The position numbers and the translations under genes are program-made. This document shows, piece after piece, positions 1 to 8,531 of a DNA stretch of 64,000 nucleotides (position 1 is the first letter of the stretch; every line of letters starts with the position of its first letter). The stretch comes from Planctomycetota bacterium (lineage in GTDB: Bacteria; Planctomycetota; UBA1135; GCA-002686595): the NCBI GenBank assembly GCA_014237855.1, contig JABACD010000021.1:42093-106092 (forward strand). The letters run 5' to 3'. Below the pieces are notes generated by a model that had not been told where the DNA came from, ran no database searches, and was given only the letters and a program-made list of their open reading frames with translations.

Positions 1-982
1 CGACTCGCTTAGAGGCCTGTCGACCAAAGACGAGGAGCTCTTTCGTCAGCGAGGCTGACTGCTCACCTGCATGCTGGATCGCTTCCAGTTCCGCAGAAAT
101 GTCGGGGCCTTTCCAGCTCTGCATTCTCATCCAAAGCAGCTCAGTATGCCCGAGCACGACCATCAGAGCGTTATTGATGTTGTGGGCTACTCCCCCTGCT
201 AGTCGGCCAATTGCCTCCATCTTTTCCGACTGCTGGAGCCGCATCTCGAGCTCCTTCTGTGACTTGTAGCCCGCAGCAAGTTCATCGATAGCGTCGTTGA
301 GCCTCGTAACCTCAGGCGCAGCCTTTATGGGCATGGCTGCCAGCTCAGATCCAGGGCGCAGAGACTGCATCCGGCGACTGATCCGATTCACAGGCTGAAT
401 TGCGATCCGGTGGATTACAAAGAGTAGTAGAAGCCCAGCCAGGACGACAGAACCGGAAGTGATCAAGGAGATGCGGTACGCCATCTGGTTGATGAGTGCC
501 ATCTCCGGATCAATGTTCCAGCGGATTCTCAAGAAGCCGAAGTACTCCCCCATCAAGGAGAGCTCCTGCACATCCTCAATCACTTCAATCCTGGGAGCTG
601 CTGCGTGGGGCCCTATAGAAACAGCACTCGCAAGCACGAAGCCCTCATTGTTGACGATCTCCGCCGAGATTATGTTCGGCTGGTCGAGGAGCAGCTCCTC
701 GACAATCTCCTGGAGTACAGGGCGGTCCTGAACGATCACAGGGTTGAGCACACTGCTGGAGAGAACCCTTGATGTGCCGTGCACGACCTCCTGGAAGCGA
801 CTCTTGAGCCAGCGAGACTCAAGCTCCATGACCACTTGGCTGGTAACGACTGCGACACCAAGAGTGACCAGGGCCAACACACCAGCGACCTGATGCCCCA
901 GGGGCCATGAGCGAACCTGTATGAGTCTACCAAGACCCCTCCGGACCCTATCTCGACTCAATCTACCCATTCCCTCACTCAT
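1..982 (-). CDS. Sensor histidine kinase, 3' end outside window
   Basis: The first 327 codons of a membrane sensor kinase are present; the C-terminal part runs off the left edge. Residues about 32-50 and 172-190 are hydrophobic spans that bracket a roughly 120-residue extracytoplasmic sensor region. A HAMP-like stretch follows (about 190-240), then the dimerisation/phosphoacceptor helix with the motif GGVAHNINN, in which His267 is the expected phosphorylated residue. Most relatives read AHDFNN or AHELNN here, so NIN is a variant. The ATP-binding domain, and any receiver domain, would lie outside the window. The stop codon of the binding-protein gene at 995-1900 is 12 bases upstream, so the two are probably cotranscribed and the lipoprotein may deliver the ligand signal. 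A second ATG at 970, preceded by GAGTGAGGGA, is an alternative start. Confidence 0.85.
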   Translation of the reverse strand, partial: MSEGMGRLSRDRVRRGLGRLIQVRSWPLGHQVAGVLALVTLGVAVVTSQVVMELESRWLKSRFQEVVHGTSRVLSSSVLNPVIVQDRPVLQEIVEELLLDQPNIISAEIVNNEGFVLASAVSIGPHAAAPRIEVIEDVQELSLMGEYFGFLRIRWNIDPEMALINQMAYRISLITSGSVVLAGLLLLFVIHRIAIQPVNRISRRMQSLRPGSELAAMPIKAAPEVTRLNDAIDELAAGYKSQKELEMRLQQSEKMEAIGRLAGGVAHNINNALMVVLGHTELLWMRMQSWKGPDISAELEAIQHAGEQSASLTKELLVFGRQASKRV

Positions 983-994
983 CGGGCTGCTGCT

Positions 995-1900
995 CTACTG
1001 GCCGCCCTCAAAGAACTGGTCATTGCTGAGAATTGCTTCTCGAGTCACACCGTACCGAGAAATATCTCCCGCGACAAAACCGCTCTTGCCAATTGCCTCA
1101 AGCGCCACGGGGTCATCAAGCTCGAGGAGCACACCGGTCAGGGCACTTGAGATCTCAGGGGCGAGTCCACTCCTCCCAGCCCAGGGCTTGGTGATGTTCT
1201 TGAACCGAGCGATTTCTATCAGTGGCTCTCCCTTGTTCACGAGCTTCTGGAAGGTGCTCTCCTTCAGCGCCCCGCCCGCAAAGCGCCCTTGCGCCACGGC
1301 CGTGCCCACGGTGTCGTGCCTTCCGAGGTATTCGAAACTGGCCAGGTCGCTGGCCTTGATGCCACTCTCGGCCAGATGAAGCTGTGAGAGATAGCGGCCG
1401 ATCGTGGACTGCTCGCTGCCAAAAGCAAAAGAGTGCCCCTTCAGATCAGCCACCTCTCTGACATCTCCACCCTGCTGTGCACAGATGATGCCGTAGAAGA
1501 AGACCTCACCCTCATTGGCCTCCTGGGCAAGCAAGGAGATCTCGGAATCCTGCTCGGTTGAAAGGACAAACGATGCCGGACCAAATCGACTGAAGTCGAC
1601 CTCTCCCTCTACGAGATCTTCAATGCCTTTCTCATAGCTGTCTGCGACAACCATGCTGATGCTGACAGGCCTCTTCAACTCATCCTTCAGCTCAAGCTCA
1701 AGTGCATTGAGAAGTGGCCGGAACTGCCGGACAACATCTGTTGGCCTGTCGGTGGTGTAGACTCCAAACTTCAGTTCAAGACCTGAAGAGGAGTCTTTCG
1801 TCACACCCTCAACATCTTGAGTCTTGGAACCGCACGCCTGCAGGCAAGAAAGTACAAGGGTAAGCGCCAGGAGGAAAATCGCTGAAGTGAGTTGCTTCAT
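995..1900 (-). CDS. PhnD-like phosphate/phosphonate-type binding lipoprotein
   Basis: Predicted lipoprotein of 301 residues with a lipobox (LQAC, Cys23) after a hydrophobic signal, so it should be anchored outside the cytoplasmic membrane. The body reads as the PhnD / phosphate-phosphonate ABC substrate-binding family: a VYTTDRPTDVV-type opening strand, GEVDFSRFGPASFVL, and later a GHSFAFGSEQSTIGRY segment like the family's conserved F.fgsp.S.sG region. I chose the ATG at 1900 because the signal peptide starts there; an upstream in-frame ATG at 1930 would add ten charged residues. No transporter permease or ATPase gene lies alongside. It precedes a histidine kinase gene by 12 bases, suggesting a role as the sensory subunit of a two-component system instead of in uptake. 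The ligand cannot be read from the sequence. Confidence 0.82.
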   Translation of the reverse strand: MKQLTSAIFLLALTLVLSCLQACGSKTQDVEGVTKDSSSGLELKFGVYTTDRPTDVVRQFRPLLNALELELKDELKRPVSISMVVADSYEKGIEDLVEGEVDFSRFGPASFVLSTEQDSEISLLAQEANEGEVFFYGIICAQQGGDVREVADLKGHSFAFGSEQSTIGRYLSQLHLAESGIKASDLASFEYLGRHDTVGTAVAQGRFAGGALKESTFQKLVNKGEPLIEIARFKNITKPWAGRSGLAPEISSALTGVLLELDDPVALEAIGKSGFVAGDISRYGVTREAILSNDQFFEGGQ

Positions 1901-3559
1901 CAGTTGTTCTTGGTGGTCGTAGTCGTTCAATGGGAGCCTTCACTCACCTCTGATCTGAGGCATGACTGTCACAAGAGATGACTTGCTAATGGGTATCGAC
2001 ATTTGCGGTGGAGACGGATCCTCCACTCCCTGACATGAGGAGGAGCTCGTTATCGATGAGCTCGGACCTCGCCTGCTATCAGGCCAATGAGTCGGTCCGT
2101 CATCTTGCCAGGCTCAAGGCACTGAGCGCTGGGAATGACGCATCTCGATCAGAGGTTCCTTCTTGGAGACAGTCCATCGCAAGGAGAGTGCGCGGGCACC
2201 ACCGATCATGGGTAGCCCTGCCCCACACTCAGCGAGAGAATTGGGATGGCAAGTATTGAGTTCGTTGATGCCGCGAGCCATCTGGGTTACGCCAGATCGA
2301 CTATTGGTTTCAGACGGTTCAATTCGGGTGAGAGAGGTGGACTTCTGCAACTTCCACAAGCGGCGGGTACCTCGAAGTCACGCTGAGCAAGATCGCTTAC
2401 AACCCAACAGGGAAAGTCCGCCACCCTGCTCGAACTCTTTTTTCATGAAGTTTGTGATACCAAGTCGAGGGTGGGGTGATGGTTGCAATGAGTTGTTGCA
2501 CCGAACAACACTTCGACTGCGGAGGACTTGCTAGGAAGCCCGGCTAGATCACGATGAATTCAGCTCGATCATCAGGTGATCAATCAGGTCAGGAGCCAGC
2601 AAAGTTCCCGTCACTTGAGAATCAAATCATATGACAATCCAGAGGATCATGCTGAATCAGACCGCAAGTATGCTGCTTGCTCTTCGAGAGCTATAGCGCT
2701 AAGTCGGGTGAGGAAAGCTCACATTACCCAAATGTGGCCACCACCGGCCTCGCATGGCCCTTGGTCTACGTTGACCTGAGCACAGGCCTGATCCCAAGTC
2801 CCGCCCGAAGGCCTGAAGGAAGTTCCTGGCCCGCCGCACTCACGATCCAGGAGTAGCGCCTTGCCGTCTCCCCAAGTAGAGCACCACCTCACCTTCCACA
2901 AGATTGCACCCCGGGCGATCCATGGCCTTGCTCTGCACCTGATCCATGCCTGAGTGCCCACCCTTGCATCGCTACCCCCCCCCAGATGTAGAGTGGCAGA
3001 CGAGAAGCAAGCACTGCCTCTGAGCAACCGAGGAGCGGATCAACCCGAGTTCTCCGCTGGCTCCGTTGGCGCAAGAACCTTCCAGGTATTGGAAGTCCAG
3101 GAAGAAGCGTTGAGGACGAAGGGGCTCCCGCCATCGCCATGACCAGTTCATGCACAAGACCGACTGAGGCCGAAACACAGCCCTGATTGAGGTCGAGAGT
3201 CTTGGTGCGCGGACACCTCCACCCAGGATGGCAGGCCCCCCTGGCCGCTCTTCTGTCTCCTCTGTCTGGACCTGCTTCTGATCAGAGAGGGGGCTCGAGG
3301 AGCGGCTTCCGCGCCCTGGGGCAGCCATCGCTAGCTGGAGGGCGCGCCTGGCTGAATCAGACCCCGAATAAGTGCCCCAAGGATGAGGAGGGCTCCTCCC
3401 AGCCCCAGGGGGCCCCTCCCGGGCGCCTGAAGGACAGCCCTGACAGGCTCTCTCGGGGGAGTCTGTATCAGGTGGTACTCAAGAAATGATGAGGATTCAG
3501 CGCACCTGGGCCGCCAGCTCACGCCGGTAGTGGGTGAGGGCTTAATCACCAGCAAGAAA
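1901..3559. other. 1.66-kb stretch without a convincing gene
   Basis: Open frames here are short, overlap one another on both strands and give arginine/serine/proline-rich translations typical of chance frames in G+C-rich DNA. The stretch contains a nine-C run near 2975-2983. The least unconvincing frame is on the minus strand at 3331-3570 (79 residues), whose end holds a hydrophobic helix (LGLGGALLILGALI), but it has no clear start and overlaps the sigma-factor start. The region should hold the divergent promoters for the binding-protein gene (minus) and the sigma-factor gene (plus). Confidence 0.6.
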
Positions 3560-4192
3560 ATGGCGCACATATCTCACGAAAAACTACCCGCGACCGACTT
3601 CGAGTCAATCCTGGCAGCGGCACGCCGAGGCGAGTCGCCAGCCATCGATTGTCTTGTCGAGCGGTATTACCCGGAGGTTCAAGAAGCGGTTCACCGGGAC
3701 CTATCAAGGGACCTCCGCATCTCCAGACCCTGGCTGACAGCACGATTCAGCACAGGAGACGTGGTGCAGGAGGTCTTCCGTAGCTTGCTGGGCAACCTGG
3801 ATCGGTTCGAGGGCAATACCGAGTCAGCCTTCTGCGGGTACCTGGCCATGATCATTCGCAATCGCCTGATCGACGCCATTCGATTTCATGAAGCAGCTCA
3901 GCGTGATGGCCGGCGTTCATCTGATTGCGAGTTAGCTCTTGAGCCCGATCCGGTCCGAACTGGACCTGTGGCGGACATCGCTGACGCAGATCTGGCAGCA
4001 CACATGCGCTCCATCATCGAGACCTTACCCGAGCGTGACGGTCTCGTGCTAAGAGCACGAATAGAGCAGGGAACGCAGTTTGCTGTTCTCGCAGAGCGTC
4101 TGGGCTACTCGTCCAAGTGGGCTGCTCGTCGGGCGTTCTACGCCGCTCAGTCGAAGGTCCTCATCCAACTCGGCAGACATAAGGTGGACTGA
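3560..4192 (+). CDS. ECF-type RNA polymerase sigma factor
   Basis: A 210-residue sigma-70 family protein. Region 2 carries FSTGDVVQEVFRSLLGNLDRFEG followed by FCGYLAMIIRNRLIDAIR (-10 recognition). Region 4 begins at about ETLPERDGLVLRARIEQG and ends in a helix-turn-helix (LAERLGYSSKWAARRAFYAAQSKV). The spacing of regions 2 and 4 without region 3 marks an ECF factor. The ATG at 3560 gives a normal N-terminus; the upstream in-frame start at 3530 would add ten residues of non-coding appearance. The stop is followed three bases later by the TTG start of a Ser/Thr kinase gene in the same frame, the sigma/kinase pairing common in planctomycetes. By analogy the kinase would control the sigma factor. 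No anti-sigma gene is visible. Confidence 0.9.
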   Translation: MAHISHEKLPATDFESILAAARRGESPAIDCLVERYYPEVQEAVHRDLSRDLRISRPWLTARFSTGDVVQEVFRSLLGNLDRFEGNTESAFCGYLAMIIRNRLIDAIRFHEAAQRDGRRSSDCELALEPDPVRTGPVADIADADLAAHMRSIIETLPERDGLVLRARIEQGTQFAVLAERLGYSSKWAARRAFYAAQSKVLIQLGRHKVD

Positions 4193-4195
4193 GCC

Positions 4196-6652
4196 TTGTC
4201 ACTCAATATTTTTGAAGACGAAGACTTACCGGCCTTGATCGCAGTGGCCTTGGAGCTGCGTGATCAGGGGATAGAGCCCCCCTTGGAGGAGATCTGCCGG
4301 AAGCGACCGGACCTCCTCGAGCCTCTCAAGGATTCTCTTGATCTCAGCGGACAGCTGCCAGACCTCCAGCGATTGAGTGCCGGTCACGACAGGTTGGCTG
4401 GGGCAGTTCTGACCAAACGATACCGCCTTGACTCGCGTCTTGGGTCAGGAGCAATGGGGGTGGTCTACAAGGCTTACGATCTTGAACTGAACCGGGTGGT
4501 GGCGGTCAAGATCATGCGAATGGCGATGGGAGACGAGTACGATGGTGAGACTCGTTTCGCCAGAGAAGCAGAAGTCCTGGCTGCCATCCGCCATGGCGCT
4601 GTTGTGAACATCTATGACCGGGGGCGAACAGCAGAAGACGATCCCTTCCTGGTGATGGAGTACGTCGATGGGATCTCTCTCAGTCAGTTACTCGTCGAGA
4701 TCAAGTCACCAGCAATAGACGGTGGCGGAAAAGACACACAGTTGATCGCGAGGGTTCTTGGAATCGACTCCATTGGTGAGCCGAGCTACATACGCGCTAT
4801 CGTTCGTTGGGTCGCAGATCTGGCGAACGGCGTTGATCTGGCTCACCGAGAAGGGATTCTCCACCGGGACATCAAGCCTTCCAACATCCTGATCAAGCGC
4901 AGCGCTGAGGCCGTCCTGATTGACTTTGGGATCGCCTCTCAGACAAGCCAGGACACGCTCTCATGTGAGGGGGAACTGGTGGGCACGCCAGCGTTCATGG
5001 CCCCTGAGTCCATCGATGGGAAGACTCAGCCCAGCCAGGCTCTCGACATCTACGGCCTGACTGCAACCTTGTACCAGTTACTGACCCTGCGTCCTCCCTA
5101 CTCTGGAACTCCAACGCAGGTCTTGGCGGCCTTGAGTTGCACCGACCCTGTCCCTGCCAAGCGGCTCGGCGTTGATCTTCCTGCGGACCTTCTGGCCATC
5201 CTGGATCGTGGAATGGCTCGCCGTCCCACGGACCGCTACGAGACCATGGCCGACCTGGAGAGTGATCTCCGTGCGTTCCTGGACTATCGGCCTGTACAGG
5301 CCAGGCCCTTGACCGCTGTCACTCGTATGTGGCGACGCGTTTCTCATTCCACTGCCTGGCGCACGGGCCTGGCCGTCGCAGGTGTTACGCTATTCCTCGC
5401 GGTGTCCCTGCAGGCCCGCTCTCTGTGGCAGGAGAAGCGCGCAGCCGACTATCAAGAAGTCTGGGGGCAGCTTCCTCCCAACCTGGGAATCTCAGGGGTT
5501 GAGACCCGTCAGCTGACAGTTGAAGAAGGAAGGGCCAAGGTTGCGCAGATGCTTGACGATGCCGTGGCCTTCAGCGACGAGCTACTTCCCGCGAGGCTCA
5601 TTCGTGCGATGTTCGAGGTCGACCACGGCCGGCTCGAGGAGGCTGCCGTGGACATGGAGTTCATCGGTAAGACCCTTGGTTCGCCCTACTCAATGGCCAT
5701 TGCGGAGCGCTACAGGGCCCTCGCAAATGAAGGGGTAGGCACGGTCATTGACACGTCCGAGCTGCCTGAGCCCGAGGGAAAGTTTGACAGCTACTTGGCG
5801 GGCATCCACGCACTTCGTTCGAGAGATATACCTCAGGCCAGAAACCAGCTCTCGGATCCACGACTGTCGGAATTCGTACCAGCTCAGGAGCTGCTCACCC
5901 TGATCATGGAGGACCGCTCAGAGCAACTGGAGCGTGGCATGTGGCTCGAAGAGCGGATCGGCTCCCGGACGGCTGTGACCGCCAATCTGATTGGTATCGC
6001 CTTGCTTCTCAAGCAAGATTATCGAGCTGCTTACCGAGCCTTCGAAGAGGGTCTCGAGCTTGCGCCCAAGAGCTACGGGCTGCAGATGAACGCTGCACGG
6101 GCCGCGTGGATGATGGATCGCCGAGAGGTAGCTCGTGAGCACTACCAACAGATCATCAAGTGTCGCCCTAAGACGGCACGTGGGCACGAGATGTACATCC
6201 GCTTCTTGATGGACATTGGAAATCCGACAGAAGCTCAGTCTGCGCTCGAAGGGGCCCCCTTCGATGACCAACCTGCCCTTTATCTGGAGCTTCAGGGGTC
6301 AATCGAGACGGTGATCGCCTTGACACACCTCTCGCGTGGCGCAACAGAGGAGGCTCTGGATGCAGCACTCAGAGCGACAGATCACTTTGAAAGTGCTCGC
6401 GATCTCGGTAGTCACGTCGACTCCTTCTACTCTCGCATCAGCGCGGGGATCGCAGAGGAAGACCCCGACCCTGTATTCACAGCACTGATCGCTTCCCTGG
6501 AGAAGCAGCCCACGAACTCCCGACGCCTCGAGCTCCTCGACAGGCTGATTCCTCAAGACCTCGACGAGCACCAGACAGAACTGATGCGTCAGCTGGTTGC
6601 GAGCTTGCGCGAGGCCTTCGTCTCTGGCGGCTTCTCGGAGGCCAGTCGATAG
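4196..6652 (+). CDS. Membrane Ser/Thr protein kinase with TPR-like C-terminus
   Basis: Protein of 818 residues. The kinase domain (about 76-365) has a glycine loop LGSGAMGVVY, the VAVK lysine (Lys105), the catalytic loop HRDIKPSN (Asp225) and DFG (Asp243), then GTPAFMAPE: a complete Hanks-type set. A single membrane span lies at about 388-406. The 400-residue remainder is helical with degenerate TPR features (for example ALLLKQDYRAAYRAFEEGLELAPKSYGLQMNAARAAW), placing it outside the cytoplasm. The TTG at 4196 is the only workable start: the preceding in-frame codons are GCC and the sigma factor's TGA, and the next in-frame ATG lies inside the glycine loop. An AAGGTGG ribosome site sits eight bases upstream. 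Coupled translation with the sigma factor is likely. Confidence 0.92.
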   Translation: MSLNIFEDEDLPALIAVALELRDQGIEPPLEEICRKRPDLLEPLKDSLDLSGQLPDLQRLSAGHDRLAGAVLTKRYRLDSRLGSGAMGVVYKAYDLELNRVVAVKIMRMAMGDEYDGETRFAREAEVLAAIRHGAVVNIYDRGRTAEDDPFLVMEYVDGISLSQLLVEIKSPAIDGGGKDTQLIARVLGIDSIGEPSYIRAIVRWVADLANGVDLAHREGILHRDIKPSNILIKRSAEAVLIDFGIASQTSQDTLSCEGELVGTPAFMAPESIDGKTQPSQALDIYGLTATLYQLLTLRPPYSGTPTQVLAALSCTDPVPAKRLGVDLPADLLAILDRGMARRPTDRYETMADLESDLRAFLDYRPVQARPLTAVTRMWRRVSHSTAWRTGLAVAGVTLFLAVSLQARSLWQEKRAADYQEVWGQLPPNLGISGVETRQLTVEEGRAKVAQMLDDAVAFSDELLPARLIRAMFEVDHGRLEEAAVDMEFIGKTLGSPYSMAIAERYRALANEGVGTVIDTSELPEPEGKFDSYLAGIHALRSRDIPQARNQLSDPRLSEFVPAQELLTLIMEDRSEQLERGMWLEERIGSRTAVTANLIGIALLLKQDYRAAYRAFEEGLELAPKSYGLQMNAARAAWMMDRREVAREHYQQIIKCRPKTARGHEMYIRFLMDIGNPTEAQSALEGAPFDDQPALYLELQGSIETVIALTHLSRGATEEALDAALRATDHFESARDLGSHVDSFYSRISAGIAEEDPDPVFTALIASLEKQPTNSRRLELLDRLIPQDLDEHQTELMRQLVASLREAFVSGGFSEASR

Positions 6653-6694
6653 ATCGCGCACGAGACGGCTAGCCAGCAAACCCAGCACACTTTC

Positions 6695-6713
6695 GAGCCC
6701 ATACGATGGGCTC
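6695..6713 (+). terminator. Hairpin after the kinase gene
   Basis: A perfect 8-bp stem (GAGCCCAT/ATGGGCTC) with a three-base loop, 43 bases after the kinase stop and 28 bases before the next start. No T-run follows, so it is a weak candidate for a factor-independent terminator; it could equally act as an mRNA-stabilising element between kinase and secreted-protein genes. Confidence 0.35.
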
Positions 6714-6740
6714 CCCCAAGCCCCCCGATCTTCTATACCG

Positions 6741-8222
6741 ATGAGACTTCAGCCAGCACTCTTGATCATCCTTGCTCTTACGCTCGTACCCAATTCCCTT
6801 GCGATCGGCCAGAGACAAGGACCCGCTTCAAGCCTCGCCTCTGCACTGTCCTTTCGTGGCGGAGACCCAGGCATCAGGATCAAGGCACCTGGGACACAAA
6901 ATTCCCCGCCTCCTACCTGGACCCCTTCTAGCCTTGCCTCGGGACCCGACTACTCTCTCGAGGCGATGTTCCCTCTCCATCATGAGGATGTAGAAATAGA
7001 TGCCATGTCCAAGGGCATGGACGTGATTCCCGCGCCAACCATCAATGGCTCTGGTGTTCCTAGCATTCAAAGCGTTGGCCGCTGGATGGGCATTATCGTC
7101 TCTGTGGAAAATGGAACTCCGGGAACGGGGTTGATCGCTCGAGCCAAGTTGAATGGCCGTTCCTCAGGCTCCGACTTGTTCTCGCACTACCTCCAAGAAA
7201 GCGTCTTCTCATCGACAGGCGTCATATCGCCCAGACTGGCCGGCGAGACACTGGTGGAGCAAACGCGTGAATCCATGGGGTTACCCTCGAATAGTTCCCA
7301 CGATGTGGATGCCATGGACTTCTCCCTGGGAGTCCGGCATCACGCACCCGCTCCTGCGAATCTCGCGGATCCGCTGTTCCCGCTCCCCCAGACCGAGAGG
7401 TTCTTCTTCTCGGTGACTCCGTCCAGTGCAACGGCTCTTAACCAGTCGAACTCTGGTTTCCTCTCTAACTCGGGCACTGTCAGCCCTGCGGACATCTACG
7501 AGATTCTGTGGAGCGGCACCGGTTGGACTGAACCGTCCGTCTATAAGAGCTGGGATACCCTGAGGAACGGCCTGAACGCCTCCCCAAACGAAGAAGACAT
7601 TGACGGTCTATCAGTTGACCACTCCCGAGGCACGGTTGTCTTTTCAACTCAGGTCGAGACCAGCCGGTCACAGCTACTGCTTCACTTCGGGGGTGTGTCC
7701 GCTCCGATGGAAGGGCAGATCGAAGGCTCCGTCGTTGTCAATCTGGGTGGAGATGACACCACGAACATCGATGCCATCTGCATTCTAGATCCCAAGGAAA
7801 GTCAAAACTCTTTCTACTTCGGAACGCCGAGAACCGTGGCAGACGTCCCCTTCCTCGATTCCCACGCAGGCTTGAGCGTCACACGAAGTTCACTCACCGA
7901 TTCCGCGGGCTACATTTCGAACGTTCTCCACCTGCAGTACTCCGGAGGCGGAGAGCCCAGCGGATCCTCCAGGTTCGTTTGCTTCTTTGGCTCCCTGAAT
8001 TACGATCCGGACATTGCCTGGTCATCGCAAGTCCAAGATCAGTGGCAAGTCCTGGGAATTAGCTACAGCGATAGCTCCGTTCCTGGAAGCATGATTGATC
8101 ACACCGTGACTGCTCCTCCAACACCGGGCGGCGTGACTCTTGCTGTCACCGCGATTGAGTTCGACTTCTGGACACTTGGGACCATGAGTTCTTCATGGGT
8201 ATCAGAGATCAGAATCCCCTGA
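6741..8222 (+). CDS. Secreted protein of unknown function
   Basis: A 493-residue protein starting with a clean Sec signal (MRLQPALLIILALTLVPNSLA), which fixes the ATG at 6741 although the frame is open further upstream into the kinase gene. The mature part is rich in Ser, Gly, Asn and Asp with alternating hydrophobic residues, pointing to a beta-rich extracellular fold. There are only two cysteines in the mature portion and no transmembrane tail. I recognise no domain. It begins 88 bases after the kinase gene, in the same direction, so it may be a target of the sigma-kinase pair. The C-terminus lacks the SNGVSVTF ending found on other secreted proteins in this window. Confidence 0.75.
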   Translation: MRLQPALLIILALTLVPNSLAIGQRQGPASSLASALSFRGGDPGIRIKAPGTQNSPPPTWTPSSLASGPDYSLEAMFPLHHEDVEIDAMSKGMDVIPAPTINGSGVPSIQSVGRWMGIIVSVENGTPGTGLIARAKLNGRSSGSDLFSHYLQESVFSSTGVISPRLAGETLVEQTRESMGLPSNSSHDVDAMDFSLGVRHHAPAPANLADPLFPLPQTERFFFSVTPSSATALNQSNSGFLSNSGTVSPADIYEILWSGTGWTEPSVYKSWDTLRNGLNASPNEEDIDGLSVDHSRGTVVFSTQVETSRSQLLLHFGGVSAPMEGQIEGSVVVNLGGDDTTNIDAICILDPKESQNSFYFGTPRTVADVPFLDSHAGLSVTRSSLTDSAGYISNVLHLQYSGGGEPSGSSRFVCFFGSLNYDPDIAWSSQVQDQWQVLGISYSDSSVPGSMIDHTVTAPPTPGGVTLAVTAIEFDFWTLGTMSSSWVSEIRIP

Positions 8223-8531
8223 AGCTCATGAGCTAGCGAGGGCCACACCAGGTGGTATTCACGGCCCAGACGAGAAGGTCATGGGCTCTTCTCAGCAAGG
8301 CTCGATGGCGCCAGCTCTGCAGGGGTACCTTCGGATACTCGCATGGCCTCCCTGCTCCCGGGGAGACCCTGCTACAGCATGGCATCCACCGATATCGCCA
8401 TCTGGCGCACGTGAGGGGCGGGTTGGTCCGCCAATGGGAAGCAAGACTCCGTCGATTCAAGGTCTGGAGCGGGAGGGCCGAAAGCGAAGCTGACACCCTC
8501 CCAGATAGCGGCCAGAAACACGAGCTTAGCC
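8223..8531. other. Intergenic stretch, no clear gene
   Basis: A 309-base gap between the secreted-protein gene and a methyltransferase gene. Overlapping short frames on both strands look like chance. One minus-strand frame, 8372-8533, encodes 53 residues with a hydrophobic start and a GGGAGG site eight bases before its ATG, but it lies antisense to the methyltransferase start and I do not call it. Just after the stop of the upstream gene is a short palindrome (AGCTCATGAGCT). Confidence 0.45.

Noticed and set aside
3331..3570. Possible small membrane protein on the minus strand
   Set aside because: Only one short hydrophobic helix, no credible start, and it overlaps the sigma-factor start region.
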